Source of the DNA: Tubiluchus corallicola
Taxonomy: Eukaryota; Priapulida; Priapulimorpha; Priapulimorphida; Tubiluchidae
Reading direction: 5' to 3'
Assembly: GCA_030141605.1 (NCBI GenBank)
Contig: JAQGDQ010001200.1
Coordinates: 1 to 55,814 of the forward strand
Length of the DNA: 55,814 bases
Shown in pieces: positions 1 to 11,700 of the stretch (position 1 is the stretch's first letter; every line of letters begins with the position of its first letter). Below the pieces are notes generated by a model. That model ran no database searches and was not told the origin of the DNA. It saw only the letters and a program-made list of their open reading frames with translations. The translations under genes and the position numbers were made by a program.

Positions 1-1
1 A

Positions 2-139
2 AAAGCCCGACTGCTTGAATGGAACGAGACAAACGTAATAACTCTGGTGAACACGACCACTAATGTCCAGTTGAACTTGCCTAGTCAATTGCAGCATTCC
101 TTCGTTAAAGGCTCAACTAAAGCTCGAAGAATCATTTAG
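2..139 (+). CDS. Possible C-terminal end of an upstream gene (partial, unrecognised)
   Basis: An open frame enters from the left edge and reads 45 codons before a TAG at 137-139. It begins KARLLEWNET and ends GSTKARRII. Base composition is less AT-rich than the flanking non-coding DNA and the residue mix looks protein-like, with NTTTN and several Asn/Thr residues. I do not recognise the family. It could be the last exon of a gene lying to the left, or a chance open stretch. No start, splice site or polyadenylation signal in the window decides this. The DNA after it (140-811) is AT-rich and repeat-bearing, as expected for a 3' UTR or intergenic DNA. Confidence 0.3.
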   Translation, partial: KARLLEWNETNVITLVNTTTNVQLNLPSQLQHSFVKGSTKARRII

Positions 140-171
140 GCATTATAATTGATCAAAGGATCGAGACGACA

Positions 172-269
172 ATGAAGATGATGATGATGATGATGATGAT
201 GATGACGATGATGACGATAATGACGACGATGATGATAATGACGATGATGATGATGATGATGACGACGAC

Positions 270-307
<38 letters not shown>

Positions 308-330
308 TGATGATGATGATGATGATGAAT
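172..330. repeat. GAT/GAC trinucleotide microsatellite
   Basis: Nearly uninterrupted GAY triplets, mostly GAT with runs of GAC. Read on the minus strand this gives a His/Arg string, which is a by-product of the repeat and not a protein. Confidence 0.9.
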
Positions 331-470
331 TGAATGACTCAAAAGTTCCAACTATTTAGTTATTGTTAGTTAAGCACAGCTCTTTTCAAGTAAATAAGTA
401 ACTCAATGAATATCGTTTAATATATATAATAGCAACTATTTAATTTCCAAAAAATCTTGAAATAGTTAGA

Positions 471-561
471 TGGGTTCACGAAATGATTTACTGCACAAAA
501 CTCAATTGGTTAGGTGGTCCATATATTGAATTATCTATCAATAAATCATTTGGTGAACCCA
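471..561. repeat. Short palindromic element (about 91 bp)
   Basis: The arm at 471-490 (TGGGTTCACGAAATGATTTA) matches the reverse complement of 542-561 at 19 of 20 positions, around a 51-bp AT-rich centre. It is probably a tiny foldback MITE. It could also form an RNA hairpin. The rest of 331-811 shows nothing I recognise. Confidence 0.6.
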
Positions 562-822
562 TTAATATTCATAATTAATGTACATGAAATTATATTTGTA
601 TAATTATAGTGATTAGCAGTTAATAAATGTAGTAATGTTAATTTGTGAATTACGGTCTTACCTGCTTGTATTTTTGTCACGAAACCGCTTTTTAGCAGTG
701 AATTCACCGTACGCTGCTGATCAGCTTGCAGCTATGCTATTTTAACTCCAGAGACAAATCACACAATTATGTGACAGCACAAATCTCAAGTTATTTTTTT
801 ACAATTACATCTTGTCCTTGGA

Positions 823-1201
823 CCAGTTTAGTACCCTGTGCGATTACAAATACATGCGACGCAAAAAATTTTCATCGAATGGATGTCAGAGTGAAGTGAT
901 GATCAATGACGACAACAGCAATGAGAGTAGCATTAATGATTATGATGTTAATTTTGCTGATGCAGTGACGTTGACAGACGACGCTGATGACGGCAACGGT
1001 GATGACGACGACAGCAACAACAATAAGGACGAGGGTGAAGATGACAATAATGATGATGATGATAATAATAATAATGACGGCGACGACAATGACGATGACG
1101 ATGATGATGATGACGGCGACGACAATGACGAAGATGATGGTGATGATGACGATGACGATGATGACGAATACATATATCCCGAAAACTGCTCCACTCTGTA
1201 A
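823..1201 (+). CDS. Possible terminal exon of an Asp/Asn-rich protein
   Basis: An open stretch with a possible acceptor just upstream (pyrimidine-rich, ending ACCAG at 822). It encodes a non-repetitive lead with a basic RRKKFSS segment and then a long Asp/Asn/Glu run. It leaves the repeat in frame with DEYIYPENCSTL and a TAA at 1199-1201. The acidic tract is a GAY/AAY triplet array (about 906-1170), so openness in this frame is weak evidence for coding. An internal ATG lies at 853. I do not know the family. It may be non-coding microsatellite DNA. Confidence 0.25.
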
Positions 1202-2654
1202 TCAATTTTCTCTGCCTTTTATTATTCGAATTATCTGACATCATGAATGGCTTTGAACAGTCATTTTGAGTATGTTTAACAGGAGATTTTCCTAGAAATG
1301 TTCACAGAAGTTTAGCTATGACGCGTATCAAATATGAATAGATCATATGAATGTGAATGAATCAAAAGTGAAAGTGGCTTCAGTTTGGCGGGAACATTAA
1401 GTCTGTGTCTCGGCGCAATAGAAAATAGCCTTTAGGGTGCTCGGGCTTCACATTCTTCATGTTTCTATGCGAAATCTGGTTAATGATTTTTGAAATTTTT
1501 CAAATAACAATTTCTTTTTAGAAATTACATCAGGTCCTAAAGCAGTCTTATGGAGATCAACAGTATCTAGTGCTATTTAAGCAGGCCTAGTTTAAAATGA
1601 AATAATTATTTCTGATTGTCTAGTTGTTGAAATGAGTTTACCGTATTTTCACCTTATTAGGCTTTTGAGCTAATTCTAAAAGGTAGTTTGTAAATCGTTG
1701 TACGTTCACAAAGTTATCAAAGTTTTTGGTTTACTATTACATAATAGATGTGAATATAATTATAGATTACAAATCATAACAGAGCTCTTTGAATTCTACA
1801 AATTACTTATCACGAGTTTAAGGCGATGACTGCGATAAGGCGAAGTTTCAATGTTTAGTCAGGTCCCTGAAACAAGAAAAAGAAAAATACCTAAAACTCA
1901 AGACGCAAATAAAAGCTGATGATCATATCAAGGTCATGACATGGTATGCGCTTCGAAAAAATGTGGAAAAACAATTATTACTGCTGCGGGATATGTCATT
2001 TTTCACTTTGAGATATGCGAGTCCTGGTGACACCGATATATTGCTTCCCTGGCCCTAATTATTACAATTTGCAATAATTAGATAATTACAATTATACATA
2101 TGGATCCTGAGATATAGTGATTTTTAAATACATCAAAGTTGTAGTCTGTCTTTTGTTTAACTATCCAATGTTTTTTCTCAAACAGAATAATTAAAATAAG
2201 GAATCAACTCTAAGTTTGTCAGCGGTGCCCCCTTGGTCTGTGCTCAGAGTAGAAAACTTTTTTAAAAACGTTTAAAAGATGTAAATCATCATTAAATTTT
2301 ACTTTTAGCAGGCATAATTATGGAAGTGCCTTGGCTGTTTCTGCCTTTATCCGTAAATCTTTTAACTAACCATTTATATCTGTGCTGTATATACATTTTA
2401 CCCTGGTTTTATATTACGTATACTTTTTTGCAAATATCTTAAAGATTATGCATTAAACTGTAAGCGAAACTGAATACGTAACTTACAGAACGAAACTCCC
2501 GATGCCCTTACGGGCGCAAACTAAGTAACCAATTACAGTTCGTGAAATAGCTTTTCCGCGATTTTTAAACCAAAATGGCGACGCGTCTATTTTTATGTGT
2601 AAAATATCACGGTAATTTATAAATTTTGGAAAAATCCGTCTTTGTTTCTTCAAT
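1202..2654. other. Intergenic DNA upstream of PLK4, nothing recognised
   Basis: AT-rich sequence with no long open frame, no recognisable transposon ends and no RNA gene that I could find. The PLK4 promoter should lie in its right part, but I see no clear core promoter element. Confidence 0.5.
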
Positions 2655-2717
2655 ATGTTATGTTACTGAAGTTTGCCCATGCTTACTAGACTTTACCATG
2701 AGGCCAACTTACGGTGA
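2655..2717 (+). promoter_or_regulatory. Two short upstream ORFs before the PLK4 start
   Basis: ATG at 2655 opens a 4-codon frame ending at TGA 2667-2669. ATG at 2679 opens a 12-codon frame that overlaps the PLK4 start (2698) in another phase and ends at TGA 2715-2717. If transcription starts upstream of both, they would be expected to reduce initiation at the main ATG. The transcription start is not known. Confidence 0.45.
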
Positions 2718-5700
2718 AACTATCGAGGTAATAAAAACAATCTAATTTTGGAACATTCTTGAAGTCTTGTTCTTTATTCCTTTTCCAGCTGAGGAGGAGA
2801 CGAGATTTATTTGGACAATTTAGTAATGTGTACACTGATGTTATGGTGTTAGCCTTAAAGTTTGTTGTAATTTAGGGTTTGCTTATATTACTTATTCTGC
2901 TGTCAGTTATAGCTTACTGTGATAAAAAATGTAAGATGAAAAATCTCATTGCCAGTTGCCCCCCCCCCTTGTATAATTCAAAGAATTATTTTGAAATGAA
3001 TTGTTATGAAGTATGATATAGATGTACTTTGCCTTAATGAAACTTGGGAGGGACCTGATTCACCCATTAAATTCATGTCATGGAAAGTTTTTTCTAAGAC
3101 CTAGTGGTCATTTAGCTGTTGCAGTTTTTATTAATGACAGATGTACCACTTTTTACAGTTAAGCAGTCTCATTTGTTTGTAAAAACTGATGTACAGGCCG
3201 TAGTTGTCGACGTTTTTTACAAACTTGGGTTTGGACTTGACCATTATATCTGCTTATACTTCTCCAGGCAAACATGAGGAGCTTCAAATTATTTGTAATG
3301 AAATCAAAAATTGTAATAGGCAAAATGTACTCTTGCTAGGTGATTTGAATGCTAAGAGCTGCGAACGGGGAACAGATATTAATGACAGTGGTAAAGCTTT
3401 AGAATTTTTTCTGAATTAGTCCAGTTATGTGGTCATAATGATGGACAAGCAACACGGAGACTTGGTAACAGTGTAGTAGATTGTTATTGGTTATTACATC
3501 TCCAAATTTATCATCGTATGCTGTAGAGTGCTCTACTTTGTTCTTACGCATATATAAGGTCAGATCATGTAGCTATTTTTCCAAGTTTAGTATCGATGTT
3601 TGTAGGTCAAATTGCGTTCAGAAAAGTGTCAGGTTGTTTAGTAGCACACTACGAGAAATTAAGATAGTTTGAGCACACAGATGAGAAATTTGCTGAATGG
3701 CTGCAAGATGTTGACGACAGTGTTTCTATTGACACTTTATAATTCCTTCTGCTACACTTCTTCAACTCAACTTCTGTCTAGTTTTTCTTATTGCAAACAA
3801 ATGACACATTGTATATTGTCTTGGAGCTGCACACTACTAAAGTATCTGATAAGTATAGATTTTACTTAAAATCATATGTATTGTGTATTAGTCTGTTGTA
3901 ACTAGAATGATATCGAATTATTCTACATATAATGATAGTGTCTGTCATACCTTCCCTTAAAAGCATTTGTACGGGGGCCAATACTATATATTCAGGTAAG
4001 CTCTTCCACAGACAAACAGTTCTATTACAAAAGAAGAACTTCCTTGGATTACAAGTCATTCAGCTTTACATTGCAAGGTAAATCTTTTAACTTAGGAACC
4101 AGATTTGTGGCATGCCTCTGAACCTTTTGTATTTGTACTTTTATCCTTCTGTAGGTAGGGTGACCAAACTTGTACACAATATTCCAAATGAGGTCTCTCA
4201 TAACTCTTACATACTGTCAACAAAAACTCCATTAAAATGAAATAATAAAAGATTTATTTCTAGTAAGTATGCTGTGCGAAGTTGGGCCAACCAGTTTGAA
4301 TAGTTTTTTTTTGTGTTTTAGGATTATCAAGTATTGCACTTGCTTGGCAAAGGAGGGTTTGCTTGTGTTTACAAGGCAAAATGTCTGTCAACTGGCCAAG
4401 AAGTTGCAATAAAAATGGTAAATTGTTGTTGTTCAGAAATGGTAATCTGTTGAAACTTACATCAAAATTAGAATTATTAAACGAATCTTAATTGTTCATA
4501 GTGATTTATTATTTGTTCTTGCAATTGTTTTTGGGGAAGTTTTTGTGCGTAATTTACAATAGCAAATTTGCAATGTTGTAAATGTGTGAATTTTGTTTAA
4601 CAAACAGATTGACAAGAACAGAATGCAGTCAGCTGGAATGGCTACTCGAGTTCGCAAAGAGGTGGCCATACATTCAAGACTCAAGCACCCATCCATTCTG
4701 GAGGTATGACCTAAAGCAACAGCTCCACAGTCGTGTTTTTTTTTGCATACATGTAGCTAATTTCCAATGAAGTATCTCATTTTTTTGCCGTTTGAAGTTT
4801 CACCAGCTGCAGTTTTAACTCTTTCATTGCACTAGAGGTTTCGTTAACTTTGATTAGATTTACTTCAGAGTTGTTGTGTTGCGTCAAGCTGCCAGCATTA
4901 ATTTGTAATTGGAAATTTCGTGTAGCGTGCATGCTGACTTTACTTTGACTTGATGTTTAGTTGGTAAACATGTGAAAGTTTATGAGCAGCAATTGAAATA
5001 TGTTCCCGTTTACTGAAATAGTGGTGTCAGTGCCACATGAGCCGACGATTTTCACTCTGCAACGTAACATATGATAGCGAAATCTGTTAAGCACTGTACA
5101 AGGGTTGAGGCATTTAACTGCTTAGGTGTTTTTCTAGTCAGCTAGACTACAGTAAGTCCTCGCTTAACGACGCTAATGCATTCCAACAAAACACGCCGTT
5201 GAGCGAAATGTCACTAAACGAAACATTGTTTTCCATAAGAAACAATGTAAAAGCACACAGTTGCATTCCAGGAGGAAAAATCAATAGTGTTTGCCTATGT
5301 AAAAACGTTCGGTTGTTTGCAGCGTGCAAAAACCAATGAGCGTGACTATGTTAAAAGATTCAGTTATCTTGCAGGAGAAAAGTCAATAACATTTGACTCA
5401 TAAATTAAACACTTCATAGGGTTTATTGCTTACAGTTCTACAGCGCTTCTTTAATTAAAACATCTAGAGTTGTGTTTGTGGCAGCTGAAATGCAAATGAG
5501 GTAAACACAGCAATTAACTATGTAACAGGAAAGAGTTTTATCAGCCGAAGCTCTTGCGTTTTATCAAGAAAAATTTTGTCTAAACGTGGTAAGCAAGGAA
5601 TCATCGTGGCCTGCTTGTAGCAGATTGTCTGCCGACAGTTTGGTTGTGTTACTGTGATCTGCGTCAAGTGGCGGGCTTCTTGACAGAGTACAAGTTCAGT

Positions 5701-8700
5701 GAATAAGATTTTAGTGTTAAATGTAAGGCAAAAAATCGTTGTTAAAACGAAACATGTGCGACGTTAAGCAAAAAAGGTGTCAAATGATTAGCGTCGTTAA
5801 AACGAATCGTCGCTAAGCGGGGAGTCGTTAAGCGAGGACTTACTGTGCATACAAATACCGTACCAACACCATGCTTTGGTAGCAGTTAATGAGGAGTTTA
5901 TTCATCACTTAATACCTTTGCAGCTTTACACATATTTTGAAGATGCCAACTACGTTTACTTAGTAATAGAAATGTGTCACAATGGTGAACTGCATCGTTA
6001 CTTGAAAACCAAGCGTAAACAGCTCACTGAGGATGAAGGTATATAGTAATATGTTTACTTATATCAGTATTTAAGTATTGTACTGTATTGTATAAATACT
6101 GTATAGTATTTGCCTTATAGTTACATTTAATAACATACAGCAACTTTATTTTTTATCACTGAGTCAATTTTTTATCCGTAAAATGTGGAAACTGCTGTAT
6201 AGAGCTCGCACTTACATTTTCCCCCATATTACTGGTACCGTTCAGCCAAGTAAGCACTTTGCAAAACCGTTTCATGTAAAAATAGGAGTAACTCGACAAT
6301 TAGCTTTATAGCCAAATATACGTTAAATGACTTAAATTTGGTAATGCATTCAGCTAGTATAAAATTGTTATAGAAAGTAATGTTACCCTAGAAGATGTAT
6401 TTAGAAATTTGTGTGTACTATCTCGTAAAATTGTAAAAGCATGCGAGTTAAGTTCCAGGCAGCTAGCAACAATAAACTTAGCAAAAGTTTGTATGGGTTG
6501 TTTAGAAAACAAGAATTTTAATTTTTTATCAAAGTATCGATTGAGATAGATGTTAGAATATGTGGTGTCTTTTTAAGTTAATTGCTTTGTCTTCTTGTAT
6601 GTAAATAATATCCGTACTTGTTTTTTGTTGTTGTTGTTGTTGCTGTGGTCAGTGTTTAATATTTATTTTTACATTTACTACTAGTGTACTAATTTCTTTT
6701 GATTGAATCACTTATGTAACTTAACTATACATGTGTGTTCAAAGATAAATAACGTCAATAATAATAATCTAAGACAATTAACATGTTTTCTTGCCTACAC
6801 ATGAGCAATTTTTTGTTTGCAATATTTACTTCACGCATTCTTTCCTTGTTCCTGGGTCAGCTTCTCTTAAGTTTAGAGTAATAGTTTGGATCACAGACAA
6901 AATTTTATTTCAGCTGAATGTGTGCAACTTTATTGTGTTAACTGACCTAAAATATTTGAACGTATATTGCTTAGGGAGAACAGAGTGCCAAAACTAGCAA
7001 ATATATTAAGGAGTTGTTTCTGTTACCTAACATGCTTTATGTTTTAGCTCGGCATTGCTTGAGGCAAGTTGTTCAGGGATTACTGTACTTGCATTCTCAT
7101 GGCATTGTTCATCGTGATCTCACACTTGCCAACTTACTGCTCACAAAAAACATGAACGTTGTAAGTCTGACTGCAGATTTTCTCCTATATTTTAGACGCC
7201 TACCATTTTAATTGCTAACAGACGGTGTTTAAGTTTAAAATCTCTTTCTACTGTGACTTGCTTTGTTAGATCAATCTGATTTTGGTGCATTTTTTTCCTC
7301 CACACTTACATGCTGTGACTTTTGCATTACGTAGTTTTCAGAAAAATGTGTTCGGGCTGTGGAGTTTGCAGTAAATTTACTGCTAAAGGAGTCAGAGTTG
7401 TTAAAAGTTAGGATTTTGGAGTCGGGGTCAGGACCAGTGAGTACACTTATTGTTAGAGGAGTTGGAGTCGGTAAAAAAATAGACAAACTCAAACTCTAGT
7501 TACTTTTAACGCTTTTAAGCATAACGTCCCATTTCCGGACGCTTTCATATTGGTGTTTATGCAGCTAGACTGTTTTTTGACCCTAAGCAGTAGTGATGAA
7601 ATTGCCACTGTAGCTAAATTTTGAGAGCCAGAGTCGGAGTTGGATCTTCTAAAATTCTAGGAGTCAGGAGTTTAATGTACCGACTCCACTGCCCTGGTTT
7701 GCAGTGTGCTTCTTACAAGTGTTTGCTTTATTTAGAAAATTGCTGATTTTGGTTTGGCCACACAGTTATCAGTGCCAGAGGAAAAACATTTCACAATGTG
7801 TGGGACACCGAACTACATTTCTCCGTGAGTATGAAGGTCCATTTTACAAATTAAGTCAAATGTTAGCACACTAAGGTTGCTAGACATGTTGGTTTCGTAT
7901 TCTGCGAGTGTTAAAATGATTTTGTGTGGTAAATTAACTTGGCACAAATGATCTTTTTACACTTTTGCAAAGCAGTGATTTGTCGTACTTACCCACTTCT
8001 CACCAATAGCAAAACTCCGTTTTCCTACAATATCTGTTACCCGTTACGATGTTGTTTTTAATTTGTGGTTAATTGGGTTTGTAGGGAGATAGCTAGTCGC
8101 GGAGCACACGGATTAGAAGCGGATGTGTGGAGTCTTGGCTGTATGCTTTACACGATGCTAGTCGGGAAGCCGCCGTTTGATACAGACGGTGTAAAATCTA
8201 CGCTAAACAAGTAAGATTAAGAATTTGCACAAGGCAGAAGAAGCCTTAATCATTTTAAAATGTTTCCACTAATGCACATTTTAGTACTTATCTTTAAAGT
8301 ATTAAAAGTAAGCTTTTTCAATGTCATACAATAAAAGCTGTGTATTTATAAAATTAATACTGCACATACTTTATGTGATTTTTATTGTCGGTAAGGTTTT
8401 AAGTTTTACTCAAGTGTAAGGCTTCGTCCTAAAGATATTCTTGAAGCTTTTTTTGAACAACTTCCCAAAATGACGCACTAGTAAAAACTATTTTTTACAC
8501 AGTGCATCTTGTGTAAAAGGTACAAGTACAGTTTGATAAATTTAAGTATATGAGTGAGAATCTCGTTTTGTCTTGTGAGAAATAAAATTCTTTGTTTTGT
8601 TTCAAGATTCAAAATGTCATTTCGTTTACTTGATTTTTACATTTTTTAACGCAATAACGTCTGTCATAAGTAATTTTTTTGTGACAAACTTAAAGGGTCG

Positions 8701-11700
8701 TACAAGGACATTACGAGCTGCCAAAGACCTTGTCTCCAGAGGCCAGAAATCTCATTCAGGTTCTCCTGCGGAAAAATCCAAAAGAACGATTGAGACTGAC
8801 CCAAATCCTGGATCATCCTTTTATGTTATTGTCCAACCAGAGACGTTACACTAAAAAGCAGGTAAGAAAGAGGATTAAGAACTTTGTTTATCTGTGTCAC
8901 CAGTGCCGCAAAATATATGTTTGAAGCCAATTTGACAGACTTCTTCATGCAGTATCCAAAGTCCTATTCTTCGTCCAGCATCCACAAGTATCCAAAGTGC
9001 TCGAAGTTTCTTAATACTGTGAAGGCAGTGAAACCATTCAGTCTGACATCGTTTATCTATGTTTCTTAATGTTTCAATGTTTTTTTATTGATCGTTTGTT
9101 TATTTGTTTTGTAATTTCGGCTTGTCGTTGCCATTTACGGTTTGAAAAAGGTAATTGGCAAGCCCTGTACGCATGAGTTAGATTAGCATATGTTGGGTTT
9201 TAATTTTGCTAATTTCTCATTGGATTTTGATTTTGCTAGTTTGAGGAGGATATTTAAACTTTCAACACACATTAAAACATACTTATGGTCAACATTTTCA
9301 CAAGAGAGGCTGAATAATTTGGCGATGCTATTTATAGAAAATTATTTACAAAAACCACTGACTTTGAAATGATTTTGAAAGATTTCTGGGATAAAAAAGC
9401 CAGAAAATCTGTTTTTTGAACGCCTATGTGCAAAGAGTATATCAGTAATTTTCTTGACCTGTAAAATGTTCATGTGGGGCTTTCAATTTCTAGTATATCA
9501 TTGTGACTAATGGTAGAGCCTCGAGCACTCAATGCTTTTTGGCTGGGACTGGCGTACTAAACTAAGCATAAAACTTCAATCTTTAGCTTTTGTAGGGCAG
9601 GAAGCCCCACTAACAACTTTCAAATTGGGTCCCGCACTTTCTAGCACCGGCCCTGTATGTTTGTGAAATAATTATTTCTTTTTCACTATTTTGATACTTT
9701 ATAAACACTTCAGCACATTTTTTCGACAATCGTCCTGAATCAGCTGTTTCTTATTCCACTGTTAGGTAAATAATTGTAGTAGATTTTCATTGGTTATTTT
9801 ACACTGTACCCAGAGGTTGTTGCAGCATGTGTCAGTGATGATTACTGATGTCATGTGGTGTGTAGTAGGTCTCTTAACAGGATTTATTATCTAATATTTG
9901 TATAATACACCAACTGCTTGTTGGTGCCCTTCAAAAAAGCATCTTGATTTTTCCTGATGAAGATATTAATATCTAATTGATTAATAACTGCTGCATCTTC
10001 ATTGTGTCACTTTTTATCTTGCAGGTGATTGAGTCATCGCTGGACAGTGGCCGTGACACGCTGGCCACATTCTCTACGGCAGCAAGTACAAATCAACCGT
10101 CCAGTTCATCCAGGTCACGTCCCACGATTGGCGGCATTTCCGGCCCGGGATCCTATCGTGTTCTTCCCTCGTCAAACCTGTCGACACTTACTTCCCATTC
10201 GGATGAAAACGCTGCCGGGTATCGCTCTCGGGACTTGTTCAAGCCACGCGAGAGGAGATCATATAGTAGTGAGAGGTACTCTGGACGGCTGGAACATAGA
10301 GAGAATCCAGGGGTCAACCAGGCATGCCAGCGTCATCCTCCATCTCCACCGATTCGACTAAAATCTACGTACGTTTATATTGTACTGCAGGGCTGTGGTG
10401 AGATGAAGTGTAATGCTGGCAGGGAATACAGTAGACTTCTCAGGTGTGCATGTGAACGTGGCTTTATCTAGCACAGACTCGTATTCTGACCTTGTGTTAG
10501 TAAAAGCCACTAGTCACGTGCACACCTGAGCTTATAAAAAGGGAAGGTCTGCTGTAGACCCTTGTCAGTGGTCGTGTCTTTCATTGCAGCTCTGTTCACA
10601 TTTCACAGGCTTTGCCGCAAACTCCGTTCTTCTAGGTAAGCTGTTTGTTCCTTATTGGGGGTGTAATATGTAGTAATAAATTGTCATTTTGACTCTATTA
10701 TTCGGGTTCTGTTTTGGTAAAAGCGTTGAACGACTTAATTAAGACATGCTGCACAGTGTGGGCCGCGGTGCCATCTGTCCTGCCTCTGTTAAAAGCGGAC
10801 AGCAGTCCAATATCATCACCTTAAAAGTAATACTATACAGGTAAATACACTATATATGAATGAGTGTCATTTGGTGTTCTAGTTCATTCAGTTTATTAAT
10901 TTTTTGTCTTTTCAGTTGTATTTGCTATGCTTATTGAGCTATCTTTTATGCAGGTACAACGAAATTCAAGAATTCAATGTGCCAAGTGTACCAAGATTGT
11001 CTGTTCCTGACATCATGAAGAAAATCAGTACGTCTCTTTCTTCGGGAAGCCTGGACCGTGACCGTTCACACTGCGGCCGCAGCTTGAAGGAAAAATCCCA
11101 TCACGGTGCAAGTGTCTTCCAGAATCTTGATCGTGATGACCAGCGTCTAGACAGAAACCACGGAAGCCACGGGCAAACCTCACGAGTAGAAGCCGATCTG
11201 GCTTTGGGTCACATGCATGATCATGGCACAGACCTTTCACACAAAGCTGACCAGTCCGAACAGTTCATACTGGACAGACCGAGACGCAGTTTCTTAGAGA
11301 ATCAGAATCCCGGCTGTTGCAGTAGCAGACACAGTCAGCAAGTGGAAAAATTTAGTGCTCAAACTGCGGACAAATTACAACACGGTTGCTATGGCAATCA
11401 AAAGGAGAACAGTTTGCAGTCAGCACACGATTCCATTAAGGCTACAACGTATGGGCCAGTTGAATCGGCAGAATCTCTCCGTGGCAACCGCATCCTACCA
11501 GTTGAAAATAAATATCCAAATATTTTACCAGATAAGAGTACTCAGAGAATCATAAAACCTGCAGAAGATCGTTTGGATGATCGCATTGTTGCTAAGCAAC
11601 CTGGAACTCTAAGAGAGTTGGTGTCACCACTTAACTCGCGCAGACTTCGCCAAACACGTCAGAGAACTAAAAATGCTATGGTACTTGAATATTTCATTCC

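Noticed and set aside
136-351. His/Arg-rich minus-strand frame
   Set aside because: A direct product of the GAY microsatellite, with no non-repetitive coding context.
940-1244. Ser-rich, His/Arg-rich and Met/Thr-rich frames over the second GAY array
   Set aside because: Other frames of the same triplet repeat. Only the Asp-rich plus frame has non-repetitive ends.
10029-10361. A 110-codon plus-strand frame
   Set aside because: Shadow of PLK4 exon 9 in another frame. The spliced frame matches the PLK4 degron and linker.
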